Positions 33,401-45,498 of a stretch of DNA of 64,000 nt are shown in pieces. A program made the translations under genes and the position numbers. The notes under the pieces were generated by a model. That model was not told the origin of the DNA, made no database searches, and was given only the letters and a program-made list of their open reading frames with translations. How positions within the stretch are numbered: the first letter of the stretch is position 1; the number at the start of each line of letters is the position of its first letter. This stretch comes from Pyronema omphalodes (Eukaryota; Ascomycota; Pezizomycetes; Pezizales; Pyronemataceae): contig JAJJXM010000016.1 of the NCBI GenBank assembly GCA_024516155.1, positions 62,001-126,000 of the forward strand, written 5' to 3'.

Positions 33401-33602
33401 GATAACTTTCATTGCTGCTTTCACCCTGACTTCGGGCTTCTGACGGGGACTCGATTATTATTTGCGAATGACCTGGGGGTGTGACTGTCCCGGATATTTT
33501 AGTTTTCTTGGACAGCTTGTCCTGTGATGGTTTTGAAGATTGCAATAGATCGCTTAGTCCTCGTTTTAGTCGATCACGTATCTTCGGGGTGTCATCCGAC
33601 AT
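29879..33602 (-). CDS. NLR-type receptor: NACHT_N, NACHT and ankyrin repeats (frameshifted)
   Basis: STAND NTPase of the fungal NWD/NLR type, a class that includes vegetative-incompatibility and innate-recognition proteins. Eight exons fit in phase: 33000-33602, 32746-32947, 32586-32696, 32449-32532, 32220-32393, 32134-32158, 31449-32045 and 29879-31386. Domains: a disordered Ser-rich N terminus; NACHT_N (LLNWMDKFKEIGDIVVQYDP then ALPWAAFRLLL); the P-loop GIPGAGKTYIA made by a 25-nt exon; Walker B ICIDALDEV; IFATTR (sensor region); a winged-helix region with FRFAHLSVQEFLE; then six regular ankyrin repeats plus a partial one, ending RGASMRSR. A run of seven A (minus strand; 30891-30897) puts the ankyrin part one base out of frame: as written, translation stops at 30882 (766 aa). 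One base fewer would keep a frame of about 1100 aa open. It is either a sequencing or assembly slip or a natural inactivating allele. Confidence 0.9.
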
Positions 33603-34205
33603 ATCGCTAATAGCCGTTCCAGGTCCTCCGTCTTGAGGGTAAGGTAGAAGCCGCTGCGGAAGCGATATTGAGTATCGAATATTGCACTTATTGTATATAT
33701 ATCGCAACAATGCCTTTCTCGAACTGCTGGTATCGATCGCTCGCTTTTTGTGCCTTAATGTTGCACCTCGGTGATGGCGTCGTTGGAATACAGTGACAGA
33801 ATGCCAAAAAACCTCCAGATAACTCGCTGAATATGTGGTGTGTATAGTGTCGTACGGTGCGCACACTGCATGTAGCTGCCTGGAATCGTGGACAACACCG
33901 TGCAGTTAATTGGCGCAGGTTGAGCCTCATATCAACGAGGTGTTTTGGAGCATGCGCCTGATCAATTACCCAATCAATATTCTTCTGCAGCGCTTACTAA
34001 ACAACCACCACAAAACAGAAGCGAAAATATGCCTTATATCCATAGATGAGGATATCGCGAAAACTGTGAAAAAGCCAAAGCAATAGCGAGTACCGTTTAC
34101 AGAATTTTACAACTGGATTAGGGTTTTGGGGCTGGTGTGAACCACTATGTACATATATCCAGTGATGTTACACGTGGACTTGACTACTTTAGAATAATGC
34201 CAGTC
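33603..34205. other. promoter side of the NLR gene
   Basis: The frame of the first NLR exon stays open upstream to 33866, but the extra 88 residues are basic and irregular, so I start at 33602. No other gene is supported. Confidence 0.4.
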
Positions 34206-35138
34206 ATACTTAGCAGAGCTCCCCACGGTCCGTCCGGTCCAGTCCTGGCGGCGGACCGGACCGGACCACATATCACAGTCCGGTCCGGTGCGTGGACTGG
34301 GATTGGCAGTCATTTTCACACTGTGGACTGGACGGCCTGTGGGTGACCGTAGGTGACCACAGGGTCACGCAACATCACTCGCAGGTGACCATGGGTGACC
34401 GTAGGTGACTGCTGTTTTAGTTTTTGAGCGCGCAGGAATTTCCAGTCATTGTGGTTATATTTTACTCTCCGTTATTTGATCACTATAACTCGAGAGCAGA
34501 TGTAAGTAATCTCACTGACTTGCTAAAGTTCTCATGCTAATTTTCCCAATTTTTTTTTTCGATTTTCCCCAATTCCCTATGAAGACATGGCAAATTGTAA
34601 ACTGTTGAGTTCAAGCAGTCTCGCAAAGAATGGAATACAAATACGGTGCGGTGTATAAGAAAGGGAAATTACTGACAGGCCTTTATGGGAAAACCTTCAC
34701 TGTGATGGGGAAAGCAGGGGGCGGGGGGGGGGGGGGGGGTGGGGTTGTCACGGCACGATTTATTTGGAGCAATTCTTACATACGGAGTACCAAGAAAAAT
34801 CTTCAGGACTACCCCGTGGTGAAGGCAAACACACGCCGAGAAAAAAAAAATTTGCAGTGGAGGATTCTAGCTCTACCATTGGTGAGCGGCAACCGGCCTC
34901 TCTGGGGCTCAGCTTGTTTTTTAGCCGTGACTACTTGTCTCACCCACTAGTGCTTAGAGATAAGCGAGAAACCCGCGGTCTTGCAGTCACCTGCAGTCCG
35001 GTCCAGTCTTTTTCTTGCGAAGACTGGACCGGACTACATGGTTGCAGTCCTTGAAAACATTGGACTGGACTGGACTACACCATGTGGTCCGGTCCAGTCC
35101 GCAGTCCTGGACGGACCGTGGGGAGCTCTGATACTTAG
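34206..35138. mobile_element. 917-bp non-autonomous hAT-type element with 8-bp target duplication
   Basis: CAGAGCTCCCCACGGTCCGT at 34214 is mirrored by the exact reverse complement ending at 35130 (ACGGACCGTGGGGAGCTCTG). The 8-bp direct repeat ATACTTAG flanks it at 34206-34213 and 35131-35138. An 8-bp duplication plus a TIR starting CAG is the hAT pattern. Both subterminal zones carry many GGTCCGGTCCAGTCC-like motifs in both orientations, and the left one also GGTGACCGTA motifs; these are probable transposase-binding sites. The interior has no transposase and contains a G-run at about 34719-34744. The duplication is perfect, so insertion is recent. Confidence 0.95.
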
Positions 35139-36185
35139 TGAAGCGCGCCCTCTGCTTCGCAGCTCAGCTGCCCCAATATCGCTTGGGGCCCCATAGTGGC
35201 CCCACAATGCATCACTCAGTCTTCCCCAAAGAAGCTTACTTGATCTACAAAAACAGACAAAAGGAATCATAGGCACACAGGTCCTAGGGTTGACTTCAGC
35301 TTCCGGACGCCGTACTTTCAGGAATGCTGCATTTGTTGCCTAACGGCCCGCCAAGGCAATCGGCCAAATTTGAACCGCTATAGAAGGACAGTATTGTAGA
35401 GAGCTCCGTTGATATGCATGTATGTAGTTTATATGTGCGTCGTTTAGGTATCAAAACCTCTTTCTCGGGACAAAAAAGCCAGTAATACGGTTTATATATA
35501 TCTATTATCAAAACCAATACCGGCTGCCAAGAACCAGTACCCGGAATATTCATGAAGTACAAGTACATAACCTTATCAAAGACGCATCTTGAAACATACA
35601 TATACATAAAAGTGTACCCGAACCTATGGGCCCCCTCAGGTTCAAGGCTTTATGGTATCTGGTGACATTATGTCTAGTTCCCATTTGACACCTACTGACC
35701 CCATACCCGAGAACCGAGCCTTTGGGACATGTATTATATACCCTTTTCACACTTCTCTTGTCTTGGGCATCCTCGAGCTTCGTGACACAAAGTGCATTGA
35801 TTACCGAATTACATGTACATTCTGCATCCAATTTTCTTATCACCAGCACCTAATAAGATAACCAAGATTCAAGTCGTATATGTCTTTTCACTCATACATA
35901 CTTCCCAAATCCTCGGAATTTTTGGTATGAATGCACCAAGTATTTAACACGGCCCGTAGTAAATTCTCGGAATTCTCGGAATGGATGTACCAAAGATTTG
36001 ACATTACACTTAGAATGGGATACTTTGGGGTATGGACGGTGAATTCGATTTTAGTAGCTTCTACGGCACAAATTACAAGGATGGCTTTCCTGAAATCCAG
36101 CTGGGCTGATGGATTATGAAAAACCAGAAGGCCAAACGTGCTATTTGATGAGTTGAGCTTAGCAGCGGTTAGGTTCCATGGACAG
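35139..36185. other. gene-free stretch
   Basis: No supported gene. Two related segments at about 35915-35960 and 35970-36015 share CTCGGAAT and ATG(C/T)ACCAA(A/G) phrases and may be a diverged local duplication. Confidence 0.35.
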
Positions 36186-36188
36186 GGG

Positions 36189-36268
36189 GCTCATAACCTC
36201 ATTATCATTATTGAATAATGCGCTGACCGAGGCCTAAAAGGCCCATGCAGGAAGCTCATAACCTCATT
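36189..36268 (-). mobile_element. 50-bp LINE 3'-end micro-insertion with 15-bp target duplication
   Basis: GCTCATAACCTCATT is repeated exactly at 36189-36203 and 36254-36268. The 50 bp between them contain CCGAGGCCTAAAAGGCCCATG. On the minus strand this matches the GGCCTTAAAGGCCTCG block of the 3' UTR of the LINE at 18884-19880 and is followed by an A/T-rich tail. This is what an extremely 5'-truncated target-primed insertion would leave. Confidence 0.75.
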
Positions 36269-38520
36269 CGCTTAGTAAAAAGAGATTTAGTAACAACAGA
36301 TTGTCATTTGGCTCATAAATGACCATGACGTATCCAATGAAATACAGAGATTCATAAGAAGTCATCTAGCTGGGTGTATGATGCACCGTGAATCACTCCA
36401 TATCAGCAACTCGAATGTGGGCCATACTCATAAGCAAATATACATATCTATAAAGGCAGCTTCAGTAGTGTAGTCACTGAGTATTTTCGATATCAACAAC
36501 TGGATACTCTGCACTCCCGTCGCCATAACCAGTTTTATTCATTTACACATCTACATGTTGATATCAAGGGATCGAGAGTATGGCCGCACCTCGTACAGTA
36601 GGTATGAATTCACTATCACTATAATAACACTCTCAATGAATTTAGTATTCTATACTGCAACGTATATCATTTTCGGCTTTACATAGTGGGCATGTGAGCC
36701 CGAGGAGAGCCCTAGTGTCGGTAGAGAGTGTGTTGCAATTGTTTCTTGAAAATGGTTATCCTAGATGAGGTGGCTGCAGTAGAATCTGTGAATACGCGTG
36801 GGCATATATCCAGTCAGAGAGTGAAAATCTCGCAGCTTGTGGCGTCGATTTATGTTGTTATAGGGATGCATACCTCTCAGTTATAGCACCATAAGAAGCA
36901 AGATAGACAAGCAGATCTCTCAAGGGCACTTTTTTGGACTGTAATATTATCGGTGCTGGATAAAAGTACTACCAGGGACGTTGCATTTAGGTTATGGTTG
37001 TAGTGTCCACCAGTTGTGGTAAAGGGGATGCAGTTAAAGTACCCTCGCTTTCTGTGGCTGTCTGTGTCCATACAGAAAGACGCGAACGACCGTTGGACGG
37101 ACAAGGTGATACGGGTATCTGCAGCAGCATGCATTATCGTGTTTTCCGTCGAGGGCACACATTCAGAAAATCCAAGCAGCATGTAAGAAAATATCTATTT
37201 GATCTCCGTATTCGGGAACGCCTCATTTCAGGGTCCAGAAATTTGATTAAAACGGCGCTAACTTTAGGTGCAATATTAGGGCATAGGGGTTCATTACGCT
37301 GAGTGCCTGTCTGAAAGAGCTTGAGGTTGCAACACCAACCCTCAACAGTGAACGTGCATACTACAGGCAGCTGATGAATAGTGCAAATAAAACACTCGCT
37401 GATTTAGCAAGGCCCCATCAGATTTAGTCACTTGAAATATCCATGAACAATGAATTGGGGTTATCATCAATGATCAGCGAGAAGGTCGTATCATATGAAG
37501 AAAAGATTCAGACGTATAATTTGGTAGCCGTGGAGCCTCCACGAAATTTGTGGGCTTTTGTGCACTCTTCAACTTCACTTTACCAGGGGGCGTGGTAGGG
37601 TAACCTTTTCATTGCACTCGGTGTACGAAGCCTGAATTAACCGAACCTCAGCTCGTCACTTAGCAAAGGTTTTCGGCAGAATATAGGCTATGTGGATCTT
37701 GATGTATTTATAATACGGAATAATTTCCAATTGTGATTCTCCCGGTTTGATTACCGCAGCCATTGGTCCGACAGAAGCCGCTTTCAGTCCCCAGCAGTTC
37801 AGAATTGCTGAGATAAGCAATCACAGTATATCCAATTATAGACAAAAGAAGTGTATATCTCGTTCAAGCTCTGAATGCGGTTGTTAGATTTTTCTGGCTC
37901 AGATAGGAACCCACCTTGTGCAACTGTTTAATATGTAGACGCCAACAGCCTTTGTGATTATCGGGAAAGTGCTGTTTCGACGTTCTGTGTTGCGTTGATT
38001 CCACATGAAGGTAGGTCTAGGGCTGTATTTCTAACGTTCTATGCTTTGTGTCAAGCGGGTATATCCTGCTCTAAGTCATATATGGTCATGATGGTGTGCG
38101 CCGTAACGGATGTACTGAAAAACAAAACGCGAAGTTATATTCACTGCATTATCAGAATGCTTGCTTGTAATGTATGTGCGAAATACAAACCGTCTTTGTG
38201 GAAAACTAGTCCCGTTTAGGGCTGAAATCATAGGGCTGACGGATTCACTTACATATAAATAATTGGTAATCCTGAGGTCCGAGGTAATATTATGAGTCGT
38301 TCTAAAAGAAGGAGTATACAAACAATAGACCGATATTTTCGGTGCCATATTTCTTTTCCCTGTCAACTTGATTGGATGAGTTCCGGCTGGTTACGTATTT
38401 AAGTTTTGTACAGGCATTCAAAACGTGCGAGTGCTTCCCGAAGGAGAATTAAACATACCGTCGGCTGCGGGAACGGCCTTGGATGATCATTTTCAGTGAT
38501 TCGTATATTCGTGGGGATTC
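36269..38520. other. gene-free stretch with possible coding relic near 37300-37530
   Basis: At about 37310-37425 one plus frame reads CLKELEVATPTLNSERAYYR and on to LADLARPHQI before a stop, then continues in a charged, helical style to about 37530. It looks like a decayed gene, but I cannot assign it. Everything else is AT-rich with stops in all frames. Confidence 0.25.
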
Positions 38521-38521
38521 T

Positions 38522-38583
38522 AGTATTGGCTGAATTTTTGATTTGATTTGATTTTCTTGAACGTTCCCAAAGTATTGGCTGAA
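38522..38583 (-). mobile_element. 36-bp SINE-like micro-insertion with 13-bp target duplication
   Basis: AGTATTGGCTGAA is repeated exactly at 38522-38534 and 38571-38583. The 36 bp between them are the terminal part of the SINE-like element (minus strand TTGGGAACGTTCAAGAAAATC, then two to three AAATC units and A5). Only the last ~20 nt of the body plus tail were inserted. Confidence 0.9.
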
Positions 38584-39354
38584 GAATCCGCAAAGGGAAA
38601 TTTGAATAGTGCCATAGCATTCTTATGGTTATGGGCCCTAACATGTTATTAGCTGTCATCGTGTTTTCAACTATACAGGGCCGTAGTATTCTTCTACGGT
38701 ACATAGTTAGGATACGATAACTAGTTGGATCGCGGGGCTACAGATGTACTGTAAGACATAACCTGGCGATAAGTTATAGCTCGCTTAACGGAAAATCACC
38801 TGGTGCCGCACGTCAGCATCGCTTAAGACAATTTGTGTTGAACACAATACACACCCAATACTCCGAGTGCTGAAGTTACTGAAATTACCGAGAAAGAATA
38901 CCTAACACCGTATCATTATCAACTTCTTTGTTGCTTGATTGAGGTATTCCCGCACTTTTGCGCGCAGAATGGAATACATTGACTATGTATATGCAACAGG
39001 AATCAGTTCGGTGTTGCCTTTGCGCCCAGTAAATCTGCACCATAAACGATTGCGATTCTGCACTATTCCTGATGGTTAGCTGGCTAGAGTGAATCCGGGT
39101 ATCTGCGAAGCCAGATACTTCATCTGAACAGGACGCAGGTGAGTGCGATATTTCCGGTGCCTTGCTTTCATCTGCATAAAATGTGCGGGTACCAAGGTGC
39201 AAAGTTCCGGGTTGTCAGTGGAACCCGATTTCAATCACCCTTTTCGTATTTAGCAATCATTTTGAAAAACGTGACGTCTTACAAAATTCATCACTATCGC
39301 CAGTGATAAAAACGCTATGAATGTCTCGCTCCAGTACTCGGAAACTGTGATGCA

Positions 39355-40402
39355 ATGAAACCAACTATACACCTCATAAACTCGCGAAATTATCTGGTAT
39401 GTTAATCAAACTTTTTCCAACGCCGCCCACAGCTAACATGCTTTAGACTGTGGCTGGGTCCTGCTGGATCACCGGCTTTGTCTTTCTTATCCTACGGCTG
39501 TATCAAAAACTTCGTGTTCAACGGCTTCGATTCAGTTTGAGCGATGGATTAATCTGCGTTGCCGTTATTCTGGAGCTCATCAATCGCGGAGCCGTAGGCT
39601 TAGTAGTGACGTCTCTGACACGAACACTGGAGAATGATACACCAGAGTACATTGTTCTTGCACGTCGCTTTTTGATGGTAAATGGTTCCGATATGGCGTG
39701 CTTCTGTGTAAAGAAAGCTAATTGTAGTAGGTACAATGGTTCCAGACCATCACTGCCGTTATCGTCATCTATTTAATCAAAGCATCGTTCTTATTGACGT
39801 ATTGGAACCTTCACCGGCGGACTCCTGGGAATACACCGCAGCGTTTCTTTTTGATTATCAGTGCCTGCATCGCTCTCGTTGGTGTATTACCAAACGTTCT
39901 GTTCCTACTTCTTCATTGTCGCCCTTTGAAAGAGAACTGGAATTATTATGGCCAATGCCGATCGATGTATAGCAAGCCGGCATCTGGAGTATTTAACTCT
40001 ATCAACATTATCAGCGATCTATTGGTAATTGCCTATGGAATAGGACTCGTAAAGCAGTTGCATAGCCGGAGGAAAGCATACGCAGCGGCAATTGTTACCG
40101 GGTTGGGTGCTCTAAGCACCGCTGCTTGTGCAGTCCGATGGATCAAGACATGGAAAGATGGATATCAAGAGCAATGGCTCTGGTTCAGCGTTGAGATCTG
40201 TGCGGGAATCGTGGCGGCATGCTTGCCTACGCTTCATGCATGGCTCCGGTTGCAGGTACCTATGTTGAGGAGAAGATGCAGTGAGGAGAAGGACTTGGCT
40301 GCTGTACTAACAAGTGTTACAAAATCGGAGGAGGATCGCGATCGTGTTGCGATGGAGGATAAAGAACAGGGCGTGTTACCTAAACCAAAGATTTTAGTGT
40401 AA
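39355..40402 (+). CDS. seven-transmembrane fungal rhodopsin-domain protein
   Basis: An integral membrane protein of the large fungal family (Pfam rhodopsin domain, fungal) to which many PTH11-like receptors belong. The ligand and role are unknown. Three exons: 39355-39396, 39447-39677 and 39731-40402, giving 314 aa. The first exon is only 14 codons; I chose it because ATG at 39355 joins in phase through a GTATGT donor, a GCTAAC branch point and a TTTAG acceptor. Seven hydrophobic helices can be drawn: about residues 17-35, 47-70, 92-115, 125-150, 175-195, 205-225 and 240-260. The loop HCRPLKENWNYYGQC carries the Cys-Pro-Trp-Cys pattern typical of the family. The C-terminal tail (RRRCSEEKDLAAVL onward) is charged and cytosolic. 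The gene is isolated in repeats. Confidence 0.85.
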
Positions 40403-41564
40403 AAAGTGTGACAAATATGGACGTCTCGAAGGATATGATGTGATCGATGTTGTTTTGCGCAGTGGAGGTTGGAGCTAAGCGCCAGAATTAGCCTTGGCAA
40501 GATTTATTTGCGCATGAGACGCTGTCCTTCGAACTTAGTTAATGGCACTGGATCGAGTTAGCGCACATCTTGAATACCTTGATGACGTAAGCGCAACCGA
40601 AGTCAAAGGCCATGACGGCTCTCGTAAACATTTACCGCTGTAATTATGCACAGAATTCTGATGCCTATGATCTATGTGAGTGAAATCCAATGGTTTCGGT
40701 TCTCGATATCGCAGAGATAAGGGGCTTGGAGAATTAATAGCCTCCTTCCACCAGCCGAAATGGATGGCTTCTGTCAAACCAAAAGAACCTGTACAATGTA
40801 CTATGAATGTAAGCGTTAAATTTCTAAGATACAAATTCTCATATATCCAGCCAAATGTAGCCCAAGATGAGAAGTAAGATTAAGACGTCGCATATCTAAG
40901 GTCTCCGTAGTTTCAATCTGTAAAAAAAAAAAAGAAAACATAACAACACTGATACCCACTAATCCTGATATATATGCCTTAGCGTAGAAAAGCTTGCTGG
41001 ATTTAAACCCTCACCGCATGTAAGCCAGGTAACACTGAAAGAGATCCTCATCCGCATTTGAAAACAAAAAAAAAAAAGCAAAGTACGTAAATGCAGAATC
41101 ATGAATGGTGGAAGATAGAAAAGCGGGAGAGAGAAAACAATTTAGCTCTGAAAATCCACCAGCTGGAAATTGCCGACAATTTCTGGTTCGCGTAGTCAGA
41201 GAGACCCTTTTACAAAAAGCCTTCCAACATGCACCATCAGCTTAGTATAAAATACATAGCATGCCAAGATTCCAGCTGGATCTAAAATACCCTATCGGTA
41301 AAGTTGAACTTCAAACCGATGTAACAACCAACGACCAAAACCAAACCAAACGGAAAAAATGAACGTATGACGGCGCAGAGATCTCATAAGGAATCTCACT
41401 GTCGTATAGGAACCCGCTGAAAAATTAATATTAATGCTGCTAATGTGTAATGCTAATTGATAACGTCGGAAAAGAATAATTGTTTGAAACGCTTGCTGGA
41501 TTTCGATTGTAAACTGATAAAGCACTTTTAGGGCGGAGGGAGAAGCAGATGATAAATGGTCGAA
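40403..41564. other. intergenic, no supported gene
   Basis: AT-rich sequence with A-runs at 40921-40935 and 41067-41080. It lies between the converging 3' ends of the rhodopsin-domain gene and the Cys-rich gene. Confidence 0.4.
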
Positions 41565-42410
41565 TTAGTTGCGGTAACAACCCCAGCGACCTTTAAATTC
41601 TTCCTCTTCGTCGCGTTTCGCCTGCATCTTGAGCATCAGTGCGGCACCTGATGCAGGTGATTTCTTCAAAAGAAGCTGGACAGTACCCGAATTTTCAGTT
41701 GCTGGAATGAGGCCAAGCTGGACCTTTAATTCATGGATGTCTCCCCATGTTCCTCCATCTTGAGGATGACGTGACAAAATGGATGAGCAGCTTTCGCATA
41801 CCATAGACTGACATACCGGGAATGTGCAGCGGTAAGCAGTGGTCCCCTTCAATGATTTATCGCATCCTGTGCACAAATCCTTCGGGCGTCCGTCTTCGTT
41901 AGCGTTGGGGGTTGCGCTTGATGCAGACGGATTGCTTGTCGGACGGTTCTCTGGTTGAAGGTTGGTCTCGGGACGTTGGCCGTTGACAGCTGGAACCTGG
42001 AGAGCGTTCAATCCTGATTGCTTCAAGGGATTAGCGCTCGGCTCCGGTGCTTTCTGTTGACTTTTTTCGCTTGGACTAGTCTCTAGTTGTGTTACCGCTT
42101 CATGTTCCGAGTCGGCTTCCTCGCACGTGATTTCTCTTTCGGTTAGCGTAAAAAAATATTTGTTCTTGGAGAAAGACGAAACTAGAGAGGATCAGTTTCT
42201 CATCATAAACAACACAGGATAAAGGAGGTTTTACTATATCCATCGTGGGTCCTACGCCTCTCGGTTGTATCCGCCTTCACCTGAGACGGGTTCTCAGTCC
42301 AGGATGTGGATGTTCTATGTCAAAGCACACTTCAGCCTTTCTTTCGTCCCAAACATCAGCCAAGGAAGTCTTACAAATCTCTAGTTTTGCTTCTGCGGTG
42401 ACTTGACTTT
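41565..42410 (-). CDS. small Cys-rich (ZZ-like zinc-binding) protein, 5' end unresolved
   Basis: Terminal exon 41565-42135 and a preceding exon 42281 to about 42410 join in phase through a 145-nt intron (GTGAAG donor, GCTAAC directly before the AG acceptor). The upstream exon reads EAKLEICKTSLADVWDERK and FDIEHPHPGLRTRL. The terminal exon begins EITCEEADSEHEAV and contains a Cys cluster CTGCDKSLKGTTAYRC, then C-x4-C-x2-C, reminiscent of ZZ or B-box fingers. Its C terminus is charged. The start codon lies further upstream, possibly after another intron near 42420; I could not settle it. The function is unknown. Confidence 0.55.
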
Positions 42411-43415
42411 TTGGGTATGACAGGTCCGGGGATTAAAGTGGGATGAAACCGTCTACACCGGTGGGGAAAGGGGATGAAGCCTGACATCTGGTGTACAAGG
42501 TAGAGTTGAAGTTGAAGTTCTGGGGAAAACCTGTAGCCTCGATTGGATCAGCAGCCTTAAAAGAAGCTGATTGTCGGAAGAGTAATGGAAGGAAGGTGTT
42601 GAATTGTCGGGCTGTGCTGATAATCTGGTTGGTGTTGATGTAGTCGTAGAGGTGGAGGTTGCACTTTTCTATGTCAAATAAGGTATCATTCCAGAAAATA
42701 CGTCATTGTTATAGCGCCACGCCATAGGGTGACATGTTCCTCAGGAAGGCGGCAGTTCACGGGACAAGATCCCGTGTATTTCCGCTTACTCGGGTGCAAT
42801 CGGTGTTCGCCGGAATCCTCAAGCATCTGACCTGTTGTTGCCTGTAACTCTGACGATATATATCATCAATCGATTTTTAGCCTCTAACGGCCACCTCCAC
42901 CTATCTGAATATGTTCTTGCAGCGCGACAGTCCGTCGACGTCAAGATAACTTGAATAAAACATATAACCTCGACAAGATGAGGGTAGTGAGATATATTCT
43001 ATTCAATAGGTGGTGATTATTGCAGGCTCATTGACAGGTATGTAATGTTAATCTCCCTCCCTAAACTCACGTGAGAACCGTTTCTGCTGCTGCTGTTGAT
43101 TCCAATCCTTGTCGGCGATCGCAATTCAACTTCGGTAGCGAAGCTCGCTTATCGAGCTTCGCGTACCTGTACGTCTTGGCTGTCACCTGACGTAAGTCTG
43201 TGAATTAGTAAGGCAGACTGATGAGGCATGGTGCCCATACCCTTGAACGGAATATACACCCTACATAGCATCGTAGCTCCGACCATTGATATACTGGGAA
43301 TAGGAGAGCCTTCTTGTGAGAAATGTCGAGGGACCAGCATAACTAGTTGAGGTCGTCGACTCGTCGGTCCAACGGTTAAGTGATGACACCCGGCGATGTT
43401 AATATTAATTACATA
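42411..43415. other. promoter side of Cys-rich gene and gene-free sequence
   Basis: No further gene is supported. A candidate first exon for the Cys-rich protein may start with the minus-strand ATG near 42485. Confidence 0.3.
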
Positions 43416-43590
43416 CAAAACTCTCTATACAGATGCCCTCTACAACGACACCCTCTGTACAGATGTAAGTTCCCGTGGTCCCGACGGTTTTGTGTCGGAA
43501 ATAACGGTATTTTGGTCTATGGCGATATCGTTCAGGAAACGCGAAAATTTTGCAGGGTATCGTTATACAGAGGTGAGGCTGAAAGTGCTA
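43416..43590. mobile_element. decayed pogo/Fot1-like MITE
   Basis: It starts with CAAAACTCTCTATACAG after a TA and ends near a CGTTATACAGAGGTGAGGCTG segment. The interior (GTGGTCCCGACGGTTTTGTGTC, then ATCGTTCAGGAAACGCG) matches the copy at 17677-17840 and, in part, the terminal arms of the MITE at 24239-24604. The true right end could lie further out (to about 43785). Confidence 0.5.
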
Positions 43591-43799
43591 TTTACACTAA
43601 GGAAGGTAATTTTGACGCTAAACAGAGTGTAGAGGTTGAGGAGCGTACATACACTCCGTCCCCGACCGTTCTGCATCTCAAGCAATCACTCGCACCAAGT
43701 CATCATCTAAATGTATAACGATTTCATGTGTATAACGGTAATTTTTCCAGCCCGTACGTCTCTATATAGAGACCTTTGCCTGTAAATTCCTACGTAGAA

Positions 43800-45340
43800 A
43801 GCTGTGAATTAGAATCAGCATCATATCCGCATTTAATGGGTATATGGAATCCTATGTTTTTCATCATGATTCATGAGTAGCTATAATTAGTTGGTTAATG
43901 TTTCTTGTGCTTTAAGCATAGTTTTCATTTTACCCTCCACAGGTAGCAGGCACGTAGCGAAACGCTGTACAAGCGTTGTGCCTATACCAAGCGTTCTTAC
44001 TGATGTGCGGTGCGCATGTTCAGTATGCTTTCATGTTTGAACCGCTAATGTATTGCCTGTCTTTCCACCTCAGAGGATTATACTCTTGGATGTGAACCAG
44101 ACTATGAAACCTCAACATGGTAGAGCCCCTAGAAATATGAAAGATCTGGAGTGGTTCTCGATAGAAATGGAGTACTGCCAGTGGCAGCATTACTATGTGG
44201 TGCTGCGCTTACTAAACTCGGTTTTTATTTCCACTACAGCACCGCGCTTGGACTCTTCCAGTTCTATTTATATCTCTATATGACTCGATTTCAGTGATAA
44301 TTACCGAGCTTTGGATTATTATTACAAAGAAATTTCAATCTAGAGAGTTGGGTGACACGTTTTTGGATACAAATTGGCGACTTGATTTAGCCCCGGTGGG
44401 TCAACATACCGCCAGCTCGGAAGGGACAGGCCTATAACGGACAAGCATCCCTTACTCGAAAATCACATAAACGCTCCTAGGATTGTTTAAATGTACGTAA
44501 AACACGACTATGTCAGGGATTTTTGAAGGATGTTGACATTCAGAAGAAGAAATCTGTAGACTCGATAGTATCTCCAAAAATTACGCATGTTAAAAGAGAA
44601 GAAGGCACTCGTTAACGTCTTTGTTCAGTGTTGTACTTGTACAAAGGCACGTTAACTCTTGTCTGCCATTTTATCCAGTTCAAAAATCAGCTAAGATTAC
44701 ATCATATGGGCCCCATTCATTCTCTTGTCTGCAGTAATAATATTTGATTCAACGGCAACACTCTACGTATCAATCACAAATTCGTCGGGGCCGGCTACCT
44801 CTACACCTAGCTACCTCGCTTCACAAAGGAGGCTTGTTTCACCACTGGCTCAACAAAGCCGCTTTAGGTTTCTATGCTACAATACAGAGACGACTTTACC
44901 TAGCTATCCAAGATGACTATTGATAGTATCGAGATTTACACTCTTCGGTCTCAAATGAGAGTCGGAGTGCCCAGGTATGATTGGTTACACCCATCTTTTC
45001 ACAGCGGGTGAGGCAGAGTCAAGACTCAAGAGTGGGGTTTTTTTCTCTCCCGTCTAGAAATAATAAGCCGCTACTTGATTTTCTTGATTCTTATCTTCAT
45101 TCCCTACTTGCTTTTACCTATGCTACGCACTACGATATCACAAACTACCACCAAGTACTTCAATTCATCACATCACAACTCACCAGAGTTCTAATAGAGC
45201 TCCGTCTATGATATCTTGAATGAACTATACGCCTAAGGATGCATTGCTTCTTAATATTAATCTTCTAGTAACTTGTCTAAATGTGCTGGGTACATGGCCC
45301 AATTAATTAGGACTCGGGGGATGTGATGCGGTATCCGGGG
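43800..45340. other. gene-free, AT-rich
   Basis: Short frames only. No domain or splice structure is recognised. Confidence 0.4.
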
Positions 45341-45347
45341 GTGATTA

Positions 45348-45497
45348 TCAGAGTCGGACTACTTCGAGTATGAAGAAGCCTGGGACAACCCCTATGATGA
45401 CATGAAGTACCGTCACATCATGCACGGCTACATTAAGAAAAACCTGAAGTTTAACGCCACCCCGGTTGCGGGTCAGCATGCAAAGACTGACTCCGGA
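45348..45497 (+). pseudogene. orphan coding-like fragment of unknown origin
   Basis: Fifty codons read SESDYFEYEEAWDNPYDDMK and on through HIMHGYIKKNLKF, with C/G-ending codons unlike the AT-rich flanks. A stop lies just upstream and a T22 run cuts it off downstream. There is no start, donor or acceptor. It may be a captured piece of a gene located elsewhere. I do not recognise the protein. Confidence 0.35.
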
Positions 45498-45498
45498 G

